DNA of 64,000 bases from Xanthostigma xanthostigma (GCA_963575645.1 OY754470.1:45353201-45417200); one strand, 5' to 3'; positions 9,830-20,251 are shown, counted from the first letter of the stretch. A program made the numbers and translations. Notes: a model not told the origin generated them from the letters alone.

Positions 9830-11996
9830 GAGTGTCCCACGCTGTTAAACGTTATAAAACTGAAAGAAAATATGTATTTTCTACTATATACCTATTATAT
9901 AGACAGATCCTCAAAAGACACAAAGAACGATATTTTATTTTATTTTTAAGAACTATCTTATATCAGCATCAGTTGTGAACGAGTTAACAGGTGTCTGGCA
10001 ACTGTTTAAGATGCCACAACCTGCCTCAATGACATATTTGCGGGAATTACCTGCTACATACGAATAAGGAGAATTGCGTAGTGTTAGTAGGTGTACTTTG
10101 TTTTCAATTAGTGCTTAGCAAAACAATCTTTCTGAATGAATCTGTTTCCAGTTTAAACCTAAATTAGTTAAAGAACTTTGCAATTGCTTGTTTCACTGCC
10201 AAACTTTCTAAGTTTGTACTGTCGAACTATGTATAACGAAGAGAGTTCGTCTTTGGAATTGGGTACCCGAAGAATGACACACTTTTTAAATATTTTTACA
10301 CATTGCCGGGCATTAGCAGACTTGCGGTTATCCGAGGGCGTGTAGTGAGATCGTATAGCATTTTTAGGACTCCTCCATTACAAACCCCCATGTTTTAATT
10401 TAAGTATTTGTTTCAATTATTTTTATGCCTTGACATAAATTCAATTTAATAAATTATTATTATGTCCTGACATAGGTTGAATGTTTTAAAAAATATGTTG
10501 AGGTTTAAAAAAATTATTTAATTTTTTGTATGCACATATTTATAATTTCAACATAGTTCGCTATCTTTTCTTATGCATTGGAAATAAAAATTATTTTCAA
10601 ATTTCATTTCAATGAAAAATACATTTTATTTTTAAGGAAAACGACGTGCCATATTTATTAGTTAACATTAATGGATAACAGTTTAGCCTCGTCAAGAACT
10701 GTGATCTTGAGAAAAATATATCAGTCTCCAAAAAATATGAGCAATTGCTTATTCGATTCGGAAAGATATTCCGAAAAAAAAACTTTTTTTTTTTTATTTT
10801 TTTCGCCGGCAAAAATTGGACTTGTTATTAACAAAAAACGAAAAGACAAAAAAAACCACTGAGATTTTTGCCAATTACTTAAATACTATAAACGATAACG
10901 GAAATTGAAAAAAAAGATTCTTAAAGAGTTGAAAATTTCCAATAATTAAGTCCCACTTCCCCTGAACTCTATCCCTATTATTTATAATTTTAATTTAACG
11001 CTGAAAATAGGGTTCCGCGCGGCTGTTACAGCTCGAGCGCTCCGCCTGTTGAGGAATACAACACATAAAATATTTTCTTTATAGTATTAAATAACAATTA
11101 AAAAATCTGAATAAATTATGGTGTCATCTTAACACTGGAAAGAATAAAGTTCCGTTGAAAAAAATTGTTCAAATTTAATTTTAAAACAGTGGGGCTATTC
11201 TTAACTAATTTTTTTTTAAACCGTCTTCATTGAAAACAACAAAAAATGTTTGAATAATTGGCCAATAAATTTTTTGCTTTATTGAGCCCTTTTTACACAG
11301 ACTTGGATCTATTTTTCTCAAGAATCACAGTTGCAGTAACATGTACAGACCTTTTTGAGTCGGTTCAGTGTGTCGAATCACATACGGGACCCAGATGCAA
11401 AACATTAAAAAGATCCGCTTTTCTTTTCTCTAAATGTTGCACGTATTATAAAATAAAATTTCATTCTTAGGGAACCGAAAAATTAAATGAATATGTCGTA
11501 ATTTGATGGAACGGTCCTAAAATCACCTAAAGTTGGCAACTCTGAATTAAATAACACTACCAACTCAATCGGCAACAAAAACCTGACTACACTAAATCGT
11601 AAATAAGTGAATTATTCATTGACCTACGTTAATTCACTTTTCGGTCGATAAAATCTGTGATTCACCTGAGGTATTACTAAATAATAGGCATTAATTTTCT
11701 ACGTGTAGATACTCGGAGAGAAAGCTGACCAACAAGATTCGTGTGAATATTAGAGATGGTGATCTTCTAAAGGCTGATATATAATTAGTATGCAATTTGT
11801 GTTAGCTTTGATGTGGGTAACATCCAAATCTCACTACAGTACCTGTTTAAGCTCCATAATGTCAACTAAGAATTAATAAACAGTCACATTGTGTTATATA
11901 ATATCTATATCAGGGATGTAAGTTGACCCAAATCCAACAAATTTGATTATTTGCATTCAAAACCGCGGATACAGTATCTACAATCTACATATATAC
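9830..11996. other. Mostly unannotated AT-rich sequence
   Basis: The interval has no recognisable gene. A segment at about 11110-11290 (AAATTATGGTGTCATCTTAA, then CTTCATTGAAAACAA) resembles 25935-26075, so it is a dispersed repeat of unknown type. Homopolymer-rich sequence lies near 10770-10810. Confidence 0.4.
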
Positions 11997-12370
11997 TAGT
12001 GATGTGCCGGATATCCGTATCCGTATCCGCGGATATCCGAGGGAGAAGAAATATCCGTATTCGTATCCGTTAGTTTTTGGCGGATCTTTTACCTTATTAA
12101 TTTTCAATTCATAGATGAAATTTTATATAATATAGGTATAGGTGATTAGGTAATAATGAAAACCTGTTAAATTCCATTCAGATTATTATTTTTTATTTTT
12201 TAAAATCGTATTTGGCACCTTTATATTGCAAACATTTATCGTAGTGAGTACCATACTAATAATACATAACTCAAAGGTACTAATCAACTATCTTTATAAT
12301 GAGATATTGCACATCGATCTTTGGAAAGAGACGATCTGTTATGAGAGTTAACTCTTAAAGAGGTCAATAA
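11997..12370 (+). mobile_element. Truncated hAT element of the TAGTGATGTGCCGGAT family
   Basis: It begins TAGTGATGTGCCGGATATCC and matches, in reverse orientation, the right two-thirds of the intact copy at 50896-51423: the repeated ATCCGTATCC motifs, the ATTTGGCACCTTTATATTGC block, the GAGATATTGCACATCGATC block and the GAGTTAACTCTTAAAGAGG block. Similarity stops at about 12370 and the second terminus is absent, so this copy has lost one end and is immobile. Confidence 0.8.
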
Positions 12371-12415
12371 TGGCTAGTATTCAATATATTTGCTATACGT
12401 TGTCATTGTTACCTA

Positions 12416-12856
12416 CATAATATGTTCCACGTCATGTAAAAATTAATCAAAGCATGCTTATTTTCAAAATATTTCCAAAACTATGAAGTTTATAAAAAAA
12501 AATGTTTAACAAAACTTTCTTGAAAACTTTCTTGAAAAAATAAATAGAATAGTAAATCATTATATAAAAAACGTTATAGCATAAATCTCTTTTGCGCATG
12601 CGTCGATTTTCCTCAAACAAAAAAATGGGGCTCTTCATATTTCTGTATCAAACATCCTCCCAAAATTTGATTTCAATCCGTTCATCCGTTTGACCTGTAT
12701 TCTGTTCACAGACTAACAAACAAACAGACGCACAGAGTTTTTCCAAAAATATGTTTTTTTGGATTCAGGCGACCTCAAAATGAAACAATTTTATAAAATT
12801 TTGTAAAGTGACCTTTGATCTAAAATAGTACCATTCCCCACTAGGGCTGGAATTGT
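12416..12856 (-). mobile_element. Family F, near-complete copy
   Basis: On the minus strand it runs from TTCCAGCCCTAGTGGGGAAT to ACATGACGTGGAACATATTA, passing through the GATGAACGGATTGAAATC and GCGCATGCGCAAAAGAG blocks. It has the same order and length as 22852-23352 and 63014-63494. It is non-coding; the frame at 12447-12638 is AT-rich noise. Its left plus-strand border lies 46 bp from the end of the truncated hAT copy. Confidence 0.75.
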
Positions 12857-12869
12857 AAAATTCAAACAA

Positions 12870-13084
12870 GACTCTTATTATTTAAGACGAACCTATAAAC
12901 GATATTTTTTGTTTTACCGTCTTTCTCAAAAATATTAAGATATTTTTTTTTCAAAATGAATGCCAGCTAAATGTTTACCCCTGGACTTTGTTTATAGCTA
13001 TTCCGAAAACAGTTTTTAATGGAAATTGTAAACATTTAAAGTGAAAAGGCAAGTCCGTTGGTGTAATTGATATTCGTGGTATAA
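12870..13084 (-). pseudogene. Helitron RepHel helicase C-terminal relic
   Basis: On the minus strand from about 13084 the translation reads IPRISITPTDLPFHFK, then LQFPLKTVFGIAINKVQG, then a stop. In another frame KYLNIFEKDGKTKNIVYRF follows. These are the successive C-terminal blocks of the Helitron Pif1-like helicase. The stretch that normally links them (the QLYVACSR block) is deleted, and stops and frameshifts are present. It is a pseudogene related to 5716-5905 and 52378-52755. Confidence 0.75.
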
Positions 13085-13226
13085 TTTAACTTTTTGAATA
13101 AGCCATTCTCATTTTAAGCTTATTCAAAAAATTAAATTGTATCTAGTTGGGGGCCACTCTGTTTAAAAACTATTTTTTATTTTTTAGTGTTCATTGCTAT
13201 ACAAACGTGTTTTTTTTAGGTTTTTT

Positions 13227-13413
13227 AACTTCCCGCTTTAAAAAAAAATTTTTTTTTTTTTTTTTAAATCGGGAAGTTATTGGTTTCACCCCGATTTTCG
13301 AAAATCGAGTTTTCGCCAGATCTCGACGTTTTGAGGTCCTAGGAAGCTATTAAAACTATTTTGGCGATGATGTCCGTAGGGCTGTATGTATGTGTGTGTG
13401 GGTGTGTGTGGGG

Positions 13414-13448
<35 letters not shown>

Positions 13449-14477
13449 AACCTTTTATATCTTTTGAACGGAGTGTCCGACTGAAACGCGGTTTGCGGCA
13501 TCTGACGTGATCTTGGTGAACTTAGACTTCCTGAAAATTTGTAACGATTCGGCCCAAAAAATTTTGAGAAATCTTTAAAAAACAAGTTTCAAAAATTTTT
13601 TAAAATTTGTTTTTGTAAAATATTTTCTAAACTACTAAACCGAATAATTCCAAAATCTAATCAGCTCTTCTCCTTAACAAACTGCGTCGATTTCCGCAAA
13701 CCACATCAAAATCGGTTCATTTGTTCACGAGATACCGTGAACGAAAAAATCGTAAAAAAGTGTTTTTTTAAAATGATTCTTAAAATTGTTATCAGATCGA
13801 TTTTTTTGTAATAAATTACTTTCTTAGGCTAAAAAAACTGCGTCGATCGCCGCAAACCAGATCAAAATTGGTTCATTTGTTCATGAGATAACGTGAACGA
13901 AAAATTAGGAGAAAAGTAATTTTTTATAATTACTCGTAAAATTCTTATCAAATCGATTTTTTTGTAATAATTTACTTTCTTAGGTTAAAAAAACTGCGTC
14001 GATCGCCGCAAACCAGATCAAAATTGGTTCATTTGTTCATGAGATAATGTGAACGAAAAATTAGGAAAAAAGTAATTTTTTATAATTACTTGTAAAATTC
14101 TTATCAAATCGATTTTTTTGTAATAATTTACTTTCTTAGGTTAAAAAAACTGCGTCGATCGACGCAAACCGCTTCAAAATCGGCTCATTTGTTCACGAGA
14201 TATCGTGAACGAAAAATTTGTAAAAAAGTGTTTTTTTTAAATTGCTCGTAAAATTCCTATGAGATCGATTTTTCTGTAATAAATTACTTTTTTAGGATAA
14301 AAAATTGAGTCGACTGCCGCAAATCGCATCAAAGTCGGTTCATTTGTTCATGAGATATAGTGAACGAAAATTTCGTAACATAGTGTTTTTTTTTTGAGCT
14401 CGAAGAGCTAAAAAATAAACTTCTTGCTATATTTTATATATTTTTGAGCGTTTTGAACTCGAAAATAGCGGGAAGTT
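13227..14477. mobile_element. 1.25-kb element with AACTTCCCGCT ends and a 156-bp tandem array
   Basis: The outer ends are AACTTCCCGCT (13227) and AGCGGGAAGTT (ending 14477), an 11-bp perfect terminal inverted repeat. The left end also forms a strong hairpin, because TCGGGAAGTT recurs at about 13269-13278 across an A/T tract. A GT-rich microsatellite spans 13386-13445. From about 13600 to 14440 there are five head-to-tail units with landmarks TGCGTCGATNNCCGCAAA at 13683, 13839, 13995, 14151 and, degenerate, 14306: period 156, 156, 156 and 155 bp. No coding frame is present. The transposon class is unknown. Confidence 0.75.
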
Positions 14478-15012
14478 ACAGGGATGGCCTGCAGGGTCAA
14501 ACTTCTTTTCAAATTTTTATTTTAACTATAATTTTATTTATCTCACTAAAAATCATGTCTACGGGTAGTCCAATAGTGCAGGCAAATTAGATTTAGAATG
14601 TGTATTAATTGTAGACAGAACTTTTATCATTGTAAAGGAGATAAAGCTTGAATACTAAAGAATGTTATATTTTTTTCATTACTTGAAGGTTTTCTTATCG
14701 TACTGCTTCATTTAGAAATCGAAAATTAGATTCACTTGTCGCTTAAAATTTGTTTTTCGAAAATTGAACGAAAAGAACTTTAGCTTTTAATTTCGATTGT
14801 ATGCATCCCTGATTCATAGATATACGGAGATTTGTATACAACATTTATGTACATCTGGTGATTCTCTATTAGCATCTTAGCAATAGTGCCAAGCTAGTGA
14901 GGATATTCCGCTTTCTGCTAATCACCTCATACAATTTAGATGATGAGGTAGCAGCGTTGCCAATTGTCATAAAATTACCAGATTTTAACATTACTTTTGT
15001 CAAATCTGGTGG
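14478..15012. other. Unannotated sequence
   Basis: No element or gene was recognised here. Confidence 0.4.
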
Positions 15013-15127
15013 AAAAACGTTATCAATTCATTAATTAAATGCACAGTAATAATTACTATTTTTCATAGCACTCCAAACATGTGTAAATTATTAACAATAA
15101 TTAATTATTACTGTGTATTAAATTGAT
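15013..15127. repeat. Palindromic AT-rich repeat, copy 1
   Basis: AACGTTATCAATTCATTAATTAAAT-like sequence followed by CACAGTAATAATTA faces TAATTATTACTGTGTATTAA, giving a self-complementary block of about 115 bp with ACATGTGTAAATTATTAAC near the centre. The same palindrome recurs at 48230-48350 in a rearranged arm order. It is probably a small foldback repeat. No coding content. Confidence 0.55.
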
Positions 15128-15523
15128 TATGTTTTTCTCGAACATTTTCTTATGTAAATTAAAAAAAAATTAAAAAATGGAGATTTCGGAAATGTCATTT
15201 AAAAAAACAATGCATATATACTTCAGGTTAAGTTTAAAGTAGGTACCAAAAAAATCTACCACAGCAGTTTCCCATAGAAAATCTCGAGTTGAGCAAAAAA
15301 CTATTTACTAAACTTTTTTTATACACTGCTATATCACTTTCGGTGAATACACTGTACAGTATATTATGTAAGAAAAAATGTAAATGTCAGTTTTACACAA
15401 TAAAAAAATACTTTATTATTTTTCAACTTTCAACATTATTATAATCCAAAACATCCACATAATACTTTTATTATGTGTTGTTTTTATTGTATTACTTTTA
15501 TCTTTTCTTAAAAATATATAATA
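15128..15523. other. Unannotated AT-rich sequence
   Basis: No recognisable feature was seen up to the Helitron terminus. Confidence 0.4.
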
Positions 15524-15868
15524 CTAGCGGCCCTGTACGTGCTTCGCTACGTATAAAGTGAAATAATAAAACAATTTAATTGGAACATCTATCTATCTAT
15601 TTTATTTATTTTAAAATATACATGGACGTATATGTGTGTATGTCGAGCACTCCGGCTTCGCCGTCGTGCCCGGTGCAAAAGAACGAATGGGGAAGGAAGA
15701 AAAAAAATTTAGGGGTGGACTACCCCTAACATTTAGGGGGATGAAAAATAGATGTTGGCCGATTCTCATAGATACCGGATAAGCACAAAAAATTTCATCA
15801 AAATCGGTCAAGCCGTTTCGGAGGAGTATGGCAACGAAAACTGTGACACGAGAATTTTATATATTAGA
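15524..15868 (-). mobile_element. Non-autonomous Helitron, 345 bp, with intact termini
   Basis: Read on the minus strand it starts TCTAATATATAAAATTCTCG at 15868, a classic Helitron 5' end, and stops at CTAG (15524-15527), just after ...TACAGGGCCG. The host base before TC is A and the one after CTAG is T, the A/T dinucleotide target typical of Helitrons. A short GC-rich stem motif lies close to the CTAG (CGTAGCGAAGCACGTACAGG). It has no Rep or helicase and must have used another element's protein. Confidence 0.85.
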
Positions 15869-15873
15869 TTAAT

Positions 15874-15874
15874 A

Positions 15875-15911
<37 letters not shown>

Positions 15912-18393
15912 TTTTATTTCTTTTGTTTTCAATACAATATAAATCAGTACAATATAAATCTTGAAATATTTTCCCCCTCACTAGGTAATCATATTACCTG
16001 TCTCGAGGGGAAACAATTTTTTCGTACCGACGTGGCTTGCAAGCTGATTTTTATTTAAATGCTATTTTAATCAATTAATCATTATGTGTGTGAGTTTGTG
16101 TTGTGTGTGGGGGTGTGTTTGTGTGTGTGTGTGTGTGAGAGAGAGAATTGTGTATGTGTACGTGTAAATAGGTATTATGTGTGATACCAAGGCACTAATT
16201 ATCCTAATCTGTTATATACTTAAGTAATTGTTGTCGGTCTGTCTGTATAATCCATATTTTCAACTGTTTTTTAAATTTCTGTTTCGGTAATGTACGTATG
16301 TCTTGTGGAAGTTTATTGTAAATTTTGGGAGCCAGGTATGTGTAATGTTTGTGTCCAAGTTCCGTCTTTGTTTTTGGTATCTGTAACAGTCCTGTCAATT
16401 TATTTCTCGTCGTTTTGTCATGCGTTATTTGGTGATGTCTGTTTGTTTGTCTGTTAAAATGCGTCATTATCGATTGAATAAAAAGTTGTCTAATGTCTAG
16501 CACGTTTGCGTCTTTGTAAAGGTTGTCCGTCGAATATCTTTTATTTTTATGTAACATCACTTTTAATATGTATCTTTGAGTCACTTCGATTTTATTCATA
16601 AATGTATCATTCATACCGCCCCAAACAATGATACCGTATGTTATAATTGATTGCGCTAATGCAAAATAAATTTGCTTCAAGTACGGAATAGAAAAAACTG
16701 TCCTAAGTCTGTAGAATATATATATTAGTTTTCTTAATTTTTTATTTAGTCCGTCGGTATGTTTGTCCCATTTCATGTGGCAGTCAATGTCTATTCCTAG
16801 GTATTTGATACTAGTTACTTTTTCTAGTGGTACACAATTACAATGTCTAGAGGTCTGGTCACAGTCATGTATCGTCAAGTCTCCATGGTTTGGTTGAGTT
16901 GCTTGCGTCAATGTGAAGGTCATATATTTAGTTTTTGATGGATTCAATGTTAAGAGGTTTTTGTCAAGTAGTAACTTCAGTCTTTTCAGTTCTTTTTGTG
17001 CTGTAACAAAAACTTCTGTCCAGTTGGTGTCCGTAAATAGTATGACTGTATCGTCTGCGTATGATATTATTGTCCCATTAATGTTTGATTTGTCAATTAT
17101 GTCATTTATGTATATCATGAATAATGTTGGTCCTAAAGTTGTTCCTTGTGGTATTCCAAATTTAACTGTCAATTCGTCACTGTCAATATTATTTATTCTC
17201 GTTATTTGTGTTCTGTCTGTCAAGTAGCTTTTGAACCAGTCTAGTGCAATCCCTCTAATTCCTAGGTTATGTAGCTTAGTCAACAGTATTTTGTGCGAAA
17301 CAGTATCAAAAGCTTTTGCTAGATCTAAGAACACACCTAAGCATCGAGCGTCGCCACTATCTAGAGTATTCACTACTGTTTCTGTCAAATTTAGTATTGC
17401 GTCTTGTGTGCTAAGTCCTTTTCTAAATCCGTATTGTTTTGGTGAAATCAGTCCTTTCTGGTCTAAGTATTGTGTTAGTCTTGAATTTATTATTTTTTCT
17501 AGTATTTTTGAAAGTGTGTTAATTAATGAAATAGGTCGATAGTTCGTTAAGATGTCAAAGTCACTTGATTTATGCACTGGTCTTATTGTAGCTCGTTTGA
17601 AATGTTTAGGAAATTGTCCGTTTAGTATGCTTAAATTAAAAATATGCACCAGAGGATCCAAAATAAGATCTTTTACTTCTACTAAAATTTTTGTATTTAT
17701 GCCATCTTCTCCTGGAGCGCTATTTTTATTTAGGGATTTTATAGTGTCATTTACGTCTTGTGAAGTGATCGGATTGTTATAAAAACTATGAGTAGGAGTG
17801 GAATAGTCAGTCATGTCTTGAGCAAGATGATGTTCAGTTTCGTTTAAAGTCGCTAGTATTTTGTTTGCTAAATTTTGTCCAACGCTTGTGAAATGTTTAT
17901 TAAATTCATTTGCCATTTTTTGTCCGTCCGTCATTAAGCTAATAGTGGTATCATTTACTTGTATCTGAGTAGTCTCAAATTGTTTTTTGGTCTTTCGACT
18001 TGTTATCTCGTTAGCAATTTTCCACACGGCACTTGTATTTGTTCCGTCAGATAAAAGTTTGTCTTTATAATATTTAGTTTTCGTTTTTTTTATTAAACTG
18101 TTACATTTATTACGGTATTTAATATAGTAACGTAAAAGCTGTTCATTGTTTGGGTGTTTTTTGGTCATAATATGCAGTCTGTCTCGTCTACGTATTGACA
18201 TTATTAGTCCGGTTGTTATCCAAGGCTTAATTTTTTTTACCGATTTACTTGCTAGTACAATACTTGTACTATTTTCAATTAGCTGTGATAGTCTCGTAAC
18301 AAAAAGGTCGGTTGCATGGTCTGTGTTCCCGCTTTGTAATATTTGATGCCAATTTTCTTCACTAACTGTGTGTTTTAGTCTATCGTAATTAAT
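15874..18393 (-). mobile_element. 5'-truncated CR1/Jockey-like LINE
   Basis: A minus-strand retrotransposon: the 3' end is the (TTA)n tail (15874-15909 on the plus strand). It is preceded by a 3' untranslated region of about 290 bp with a CA-rich microsatellite (16083-16146) and a CTCGAGACAGGTAATATGAT/AGGTAATCATATTACCTG palindromic patch near 15982-16010. The reverse-transcriptase frame then runs to about 18393, where homologous-looking sequence ends. No apurinic-endonuclease or ORF1 sequence is present, so the insertion is 5'-truncated, as usual for target-primed integration. Both borders are ATTAATA-like, but low complexity prevents a firm target-site call. Confidence 0.88.
16204..18393 (-). 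CDS. Non-LTR retrotransposon reverse transcriptase (endonuclease missing)
   Basis: RNA-dependent DNA polymerase of a LINE, which would copy its own RNA at nicked chromosomal DNA. The first Met is at 18201 (665 codons), but the frame is open for 64 more codons to a TAA at 18394-18396. That extra part (WHQILQSGNTDHATDLF..., KSVKKIKPWITTGLI) looks like the endonuclease-RT linker. Numbering from Met18201: the RT fingers start near 200 (RATIRPVHK), then YRPISLINTLSKILEKII (221-238), the first catalytic aspartate in FLDLAKAFD (291-299), GIPQGTTLGP (349-358) and YADD (381-384). The thumb/C-terminal region has YLGIDID...WDKH and ends APKIYNKLPQDIR...KFKKQLKIWI. No internal stop or frameshift is seen, so the insertion is comparatively young. 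The upstream endonuclease is gone, so it cannot act alone. Confidence 0.9.
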   Translation of the reverse strand: MNYDRLKHTVSEENWHQILQSGNTDHATDLFVTRLSQLIENSTSIVLASKSVKKIKPWITTGLIMSIRRRDRLHIMTKKHPNNEQLLRYYIKYRNKCNSLIKKTKTKYYKDKLLSDGTNTSAVWKIANEITSRKTKKQFETTQIQVNDTTISLMTDGQKMANEFNKHFTSVGQNLANKILATLNETEHHLAQDMTDYSTPTHSFYNNPITSQDVNDTIKSLNKNSAPGEDGINTKILVEVKDLILDPLVHIFNLSILNGQFPKHFKRATIRPVHKSSDFDILTNYRPISLINTLSKILEKIINSRLTQYLDQKGLISPKQYGFRKGLSTQDAILNLTETVVNTLDSGDARCLGVFLDLAKAFDTVSHKILLTKLHNLGIRGIALDWFKSYLTDRTQITRINNIDSDELTVKFGIPQGTTLGPTLFMIYINDIIDKSNINGTIISYADDTVILFTDTNWTEVFVTAQKELKRLKLLLDKNLLTLNPSKTKYMTFTLTQATQPNHGDLTIHDCDQTSRHCNCVPLEKVTSIKYLGIDIDCHMKWDKHTDGLNKKLRKLIYIFYRLRTVFSIPYLKQIYFALAQSIITYGIIVWGGMNDTFMNKIEVTQRYILKVMLHKNKRYSTDNLYKDANVLDIRQLFIQSIMTHFNRQTNRHHQITHDKTTRNKLTGLLQIPKTKTELGHKHYTYLAPKIYNKLPQDIRTLPKQKFKKQLKIWIIQTDRQQLLKYITD

Positions 18394-18422
18394 TTAATTA
18401 ATAATATAATATTAATCGATGA

Positions 18423-18602
18423 AGGAAGGTTTTGGTTGAGGATCATAAATAAGCTTTACCAATGTTACGCTATTGGCCAACGTTTCGAAAAATTTATTTT
18501 CATCTTCAGGGCCTCAAGCTGATCAAAATAAATTTTTCGAAACGTTGGCCAATAGCGTAACATTGGTAAAGTTTATTTATGATCCTCAACCAAAACCTTC
18601 CT
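18423..18602. repeat. Near-perfect palindrome with hammerhead-ribozyme-like cores
   Basis: The left arm 18423-18500 and right arm 18525-18602 are reverse complements over about 78 bp, differing at few positions. They are separated by 24 bp. Each arm contains CGAAACGTTGGCCAATAGCG. On the minus strand CTGAAGA (18503-18509) is followed by TGAAAATAAATTTTTC, which can form a stem-loop, and GAAAC. That order (CUGANGA, stem II, GAAA) matches a hammerhead core, and ACG/CGU can form a short stem III before GUA. The other arm reads CTGATCA and would be a broken core. A related single arm lies at 40050-40160. Confidence 0.65.
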
Positions 18603-19104
18603 ACATCGTAACATTCTGTTGGACCAACACTACTTTATGCTGAAGATATAATATTAATATTTACTACCTTTACTCCCAAGTAAATATTGTTGGAGACAAT
18701 CTGACATATTATTAATCATATCTACGACAAAATTGTAATAAAATCAGGAATGAAAATACGCGTTTTGAGGTTATACTAAGAAACTTCTTTCTATTATTTT
18801 ATTTCAAACTAAACACATTTTCACAAATAAAGTTAGTATCTATATTTTTGAACATCTGCCATTTTTTATGTTTATGTCTATAAATAAGCCATCTCTCAGA
18901 GTGAAAGATCTACATCTAATGGAAAATAGCACTTGATATTTCATTTTACATTTTATTTTATTTATTTATTTTTTTTTTTTTTATACTCACAGGCGTGCTA
19001 TTTTTATAATTTAATGCTATTAAAAAAATAATAAATCTAGTATTAAGAGAATCAGAGATAATTTGTATATTTTCATATGCCTCAAAATACTGCTTTTTTT
19101 ATTA
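18603..19104. other. Unannotated AT-rich sequence
   Basis: No feature was recognised in this interval. Confidence 0.4.
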
Positions 19105-19400
19105 ATATACAGGATGATTTTTAAGTTGACACATTCTTTAACAGCGTGTATAAATCAAATAGACGAACAAATATTTCACGTAACTTTTTATCAAAACTCA
19201 AAAATGAAAGAGGAACGGGCTTTCAAAGTTTATTAAATTTTGTCAACTTTTGAGGTCGGTCCTGGCGTTATGCTATGTCACTATGGAACTATGTTGTGTC
19301 ATTATCAAGTATTCACAGAAATTGCTCGAATTTGTCCCCGTTTTGTTGGACACAAAGATGCGTGCGTCGTCATCATTGATAACGGTTATCCAGAATTCTC
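19105..19400 (+). repeat. Dispersed repeat shared with 48425-48690
   Basis: The block AACAGCGTGTATAAATCAAA, then GAAAGAGGAACGGGCTTTCA and TTTGTTGGACACAAAGATGC, recurs in the same order on the minus strand at 48425-48690. It opens with ATATACAGGATGATTTTTAA, and a similar TATATACAGGGTGACC occurs at about 20045. The overlapping frames at 19240-19510 are not recognised as proteins. I cannot tell whether it derives from a DNA transposon or a retroelement. Confidence 0.6.
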
Positions 19401-19500
19401 GCTATCGAAAAAAAGAGGCGTCTTTGATAACAAGAAAAGCCATTTCTGGTCGCAACAAGGTGAAAAAATCACAAAATGCAATCACAAGACTTTTTGAAGA

Positions 19501-20222
19501 CACGCGTTGAACATAACAACTGCTGGGTTGTTTGCGAAATGTTATTTCTTACAATCCCATTTTAGACATCTTCAGAATCTTTTATTTTGTTTTTCCATCG
19601 GCGCCAATGAATGAATGAAACAAAAGAATGTGTTTTTCGTTCTAAATTCACAACGCCACCTATAAAAAAGTGAATAAAATTCATTGTTTTCATCGCGAAA
19701 TTGATGTTCAGCAATAAATGTGTAACGCCGCAGTATCTGGTGGCAGGAGAATAGGTATAAGTTGCGGAATTCTAACCGCGGTGTATAAAATTCTCATACA
19801 AGTTGATGATATCATATTTCCAATACAGGTTATGTCTGGAATACAAAGATCTTGATGACACGTATTTCCCTTCCTCCCCTTCTCTGTCTCTCTCACTTCT
19901 GTGCAGGCGTTTGGAATACCTCAAAAGCCCAATTCTCTGCATATTTCCGAACAGTATCCTTGACAAAAGATGACGGGTGAAGTGCTCGATTTTCAATCAA
20001 TGATTGACATGAATTCGTATCGTTCTTTCCCTCTGTTTCTATTATATACAGGGTGACCGGTAATTGCTCGTATTTCACTCGGGAGAAGAAACTATGACTG
20101 TAATTTGGAATGATTTAACCTCTATCGCTTGGGGATTAGAAATGCGTCACTCGAGAAAACCTACTTCGGTTTTCTTTTTAAATAAATCCAAATTTTGGGA
20201 GTTAAAAATAAAAACAAATATT
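19501..20222. other. Unannotated sequence
   Basis: No gene was recognised. A TATATACAGGGTGACCGG motif lies at about 20045. Confidence 0.4.
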
Positions 20223-20251
20223 GCACATACCGCTAAATTAGCGGTATGTGC
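20223..20251. repeat. Perfect 14-bp inverted repeat hairpin
   Basis: GCACATACCGCTAA at 20223-20236 faces its exact complement TTAGCGGTATGTGC at 20238-20251 across one base. It is a stable cruciform or RNA hairpin on either strand. No T-run follows, and no gene is adjacent to regulate. Confidence 0.8.

Noticed and set aside
13286-13585. Minus-strand frame with a His/Thr-rich repeat as a gene
   Set aside because: It is the translation of a GT microsatellite inside the 156-bp-array element.
16913-17782. Plus-strand frames of 76-104 codons
   Set aside because: They are antisense shadows of the reverse-transcriptase frame.
19240-19510. Overlapping frames as a transposase
   Set aside because: No DDE or helix-turn-helix pattern could be made out, and the related copy at 48425-48690 does not preserve the frame.
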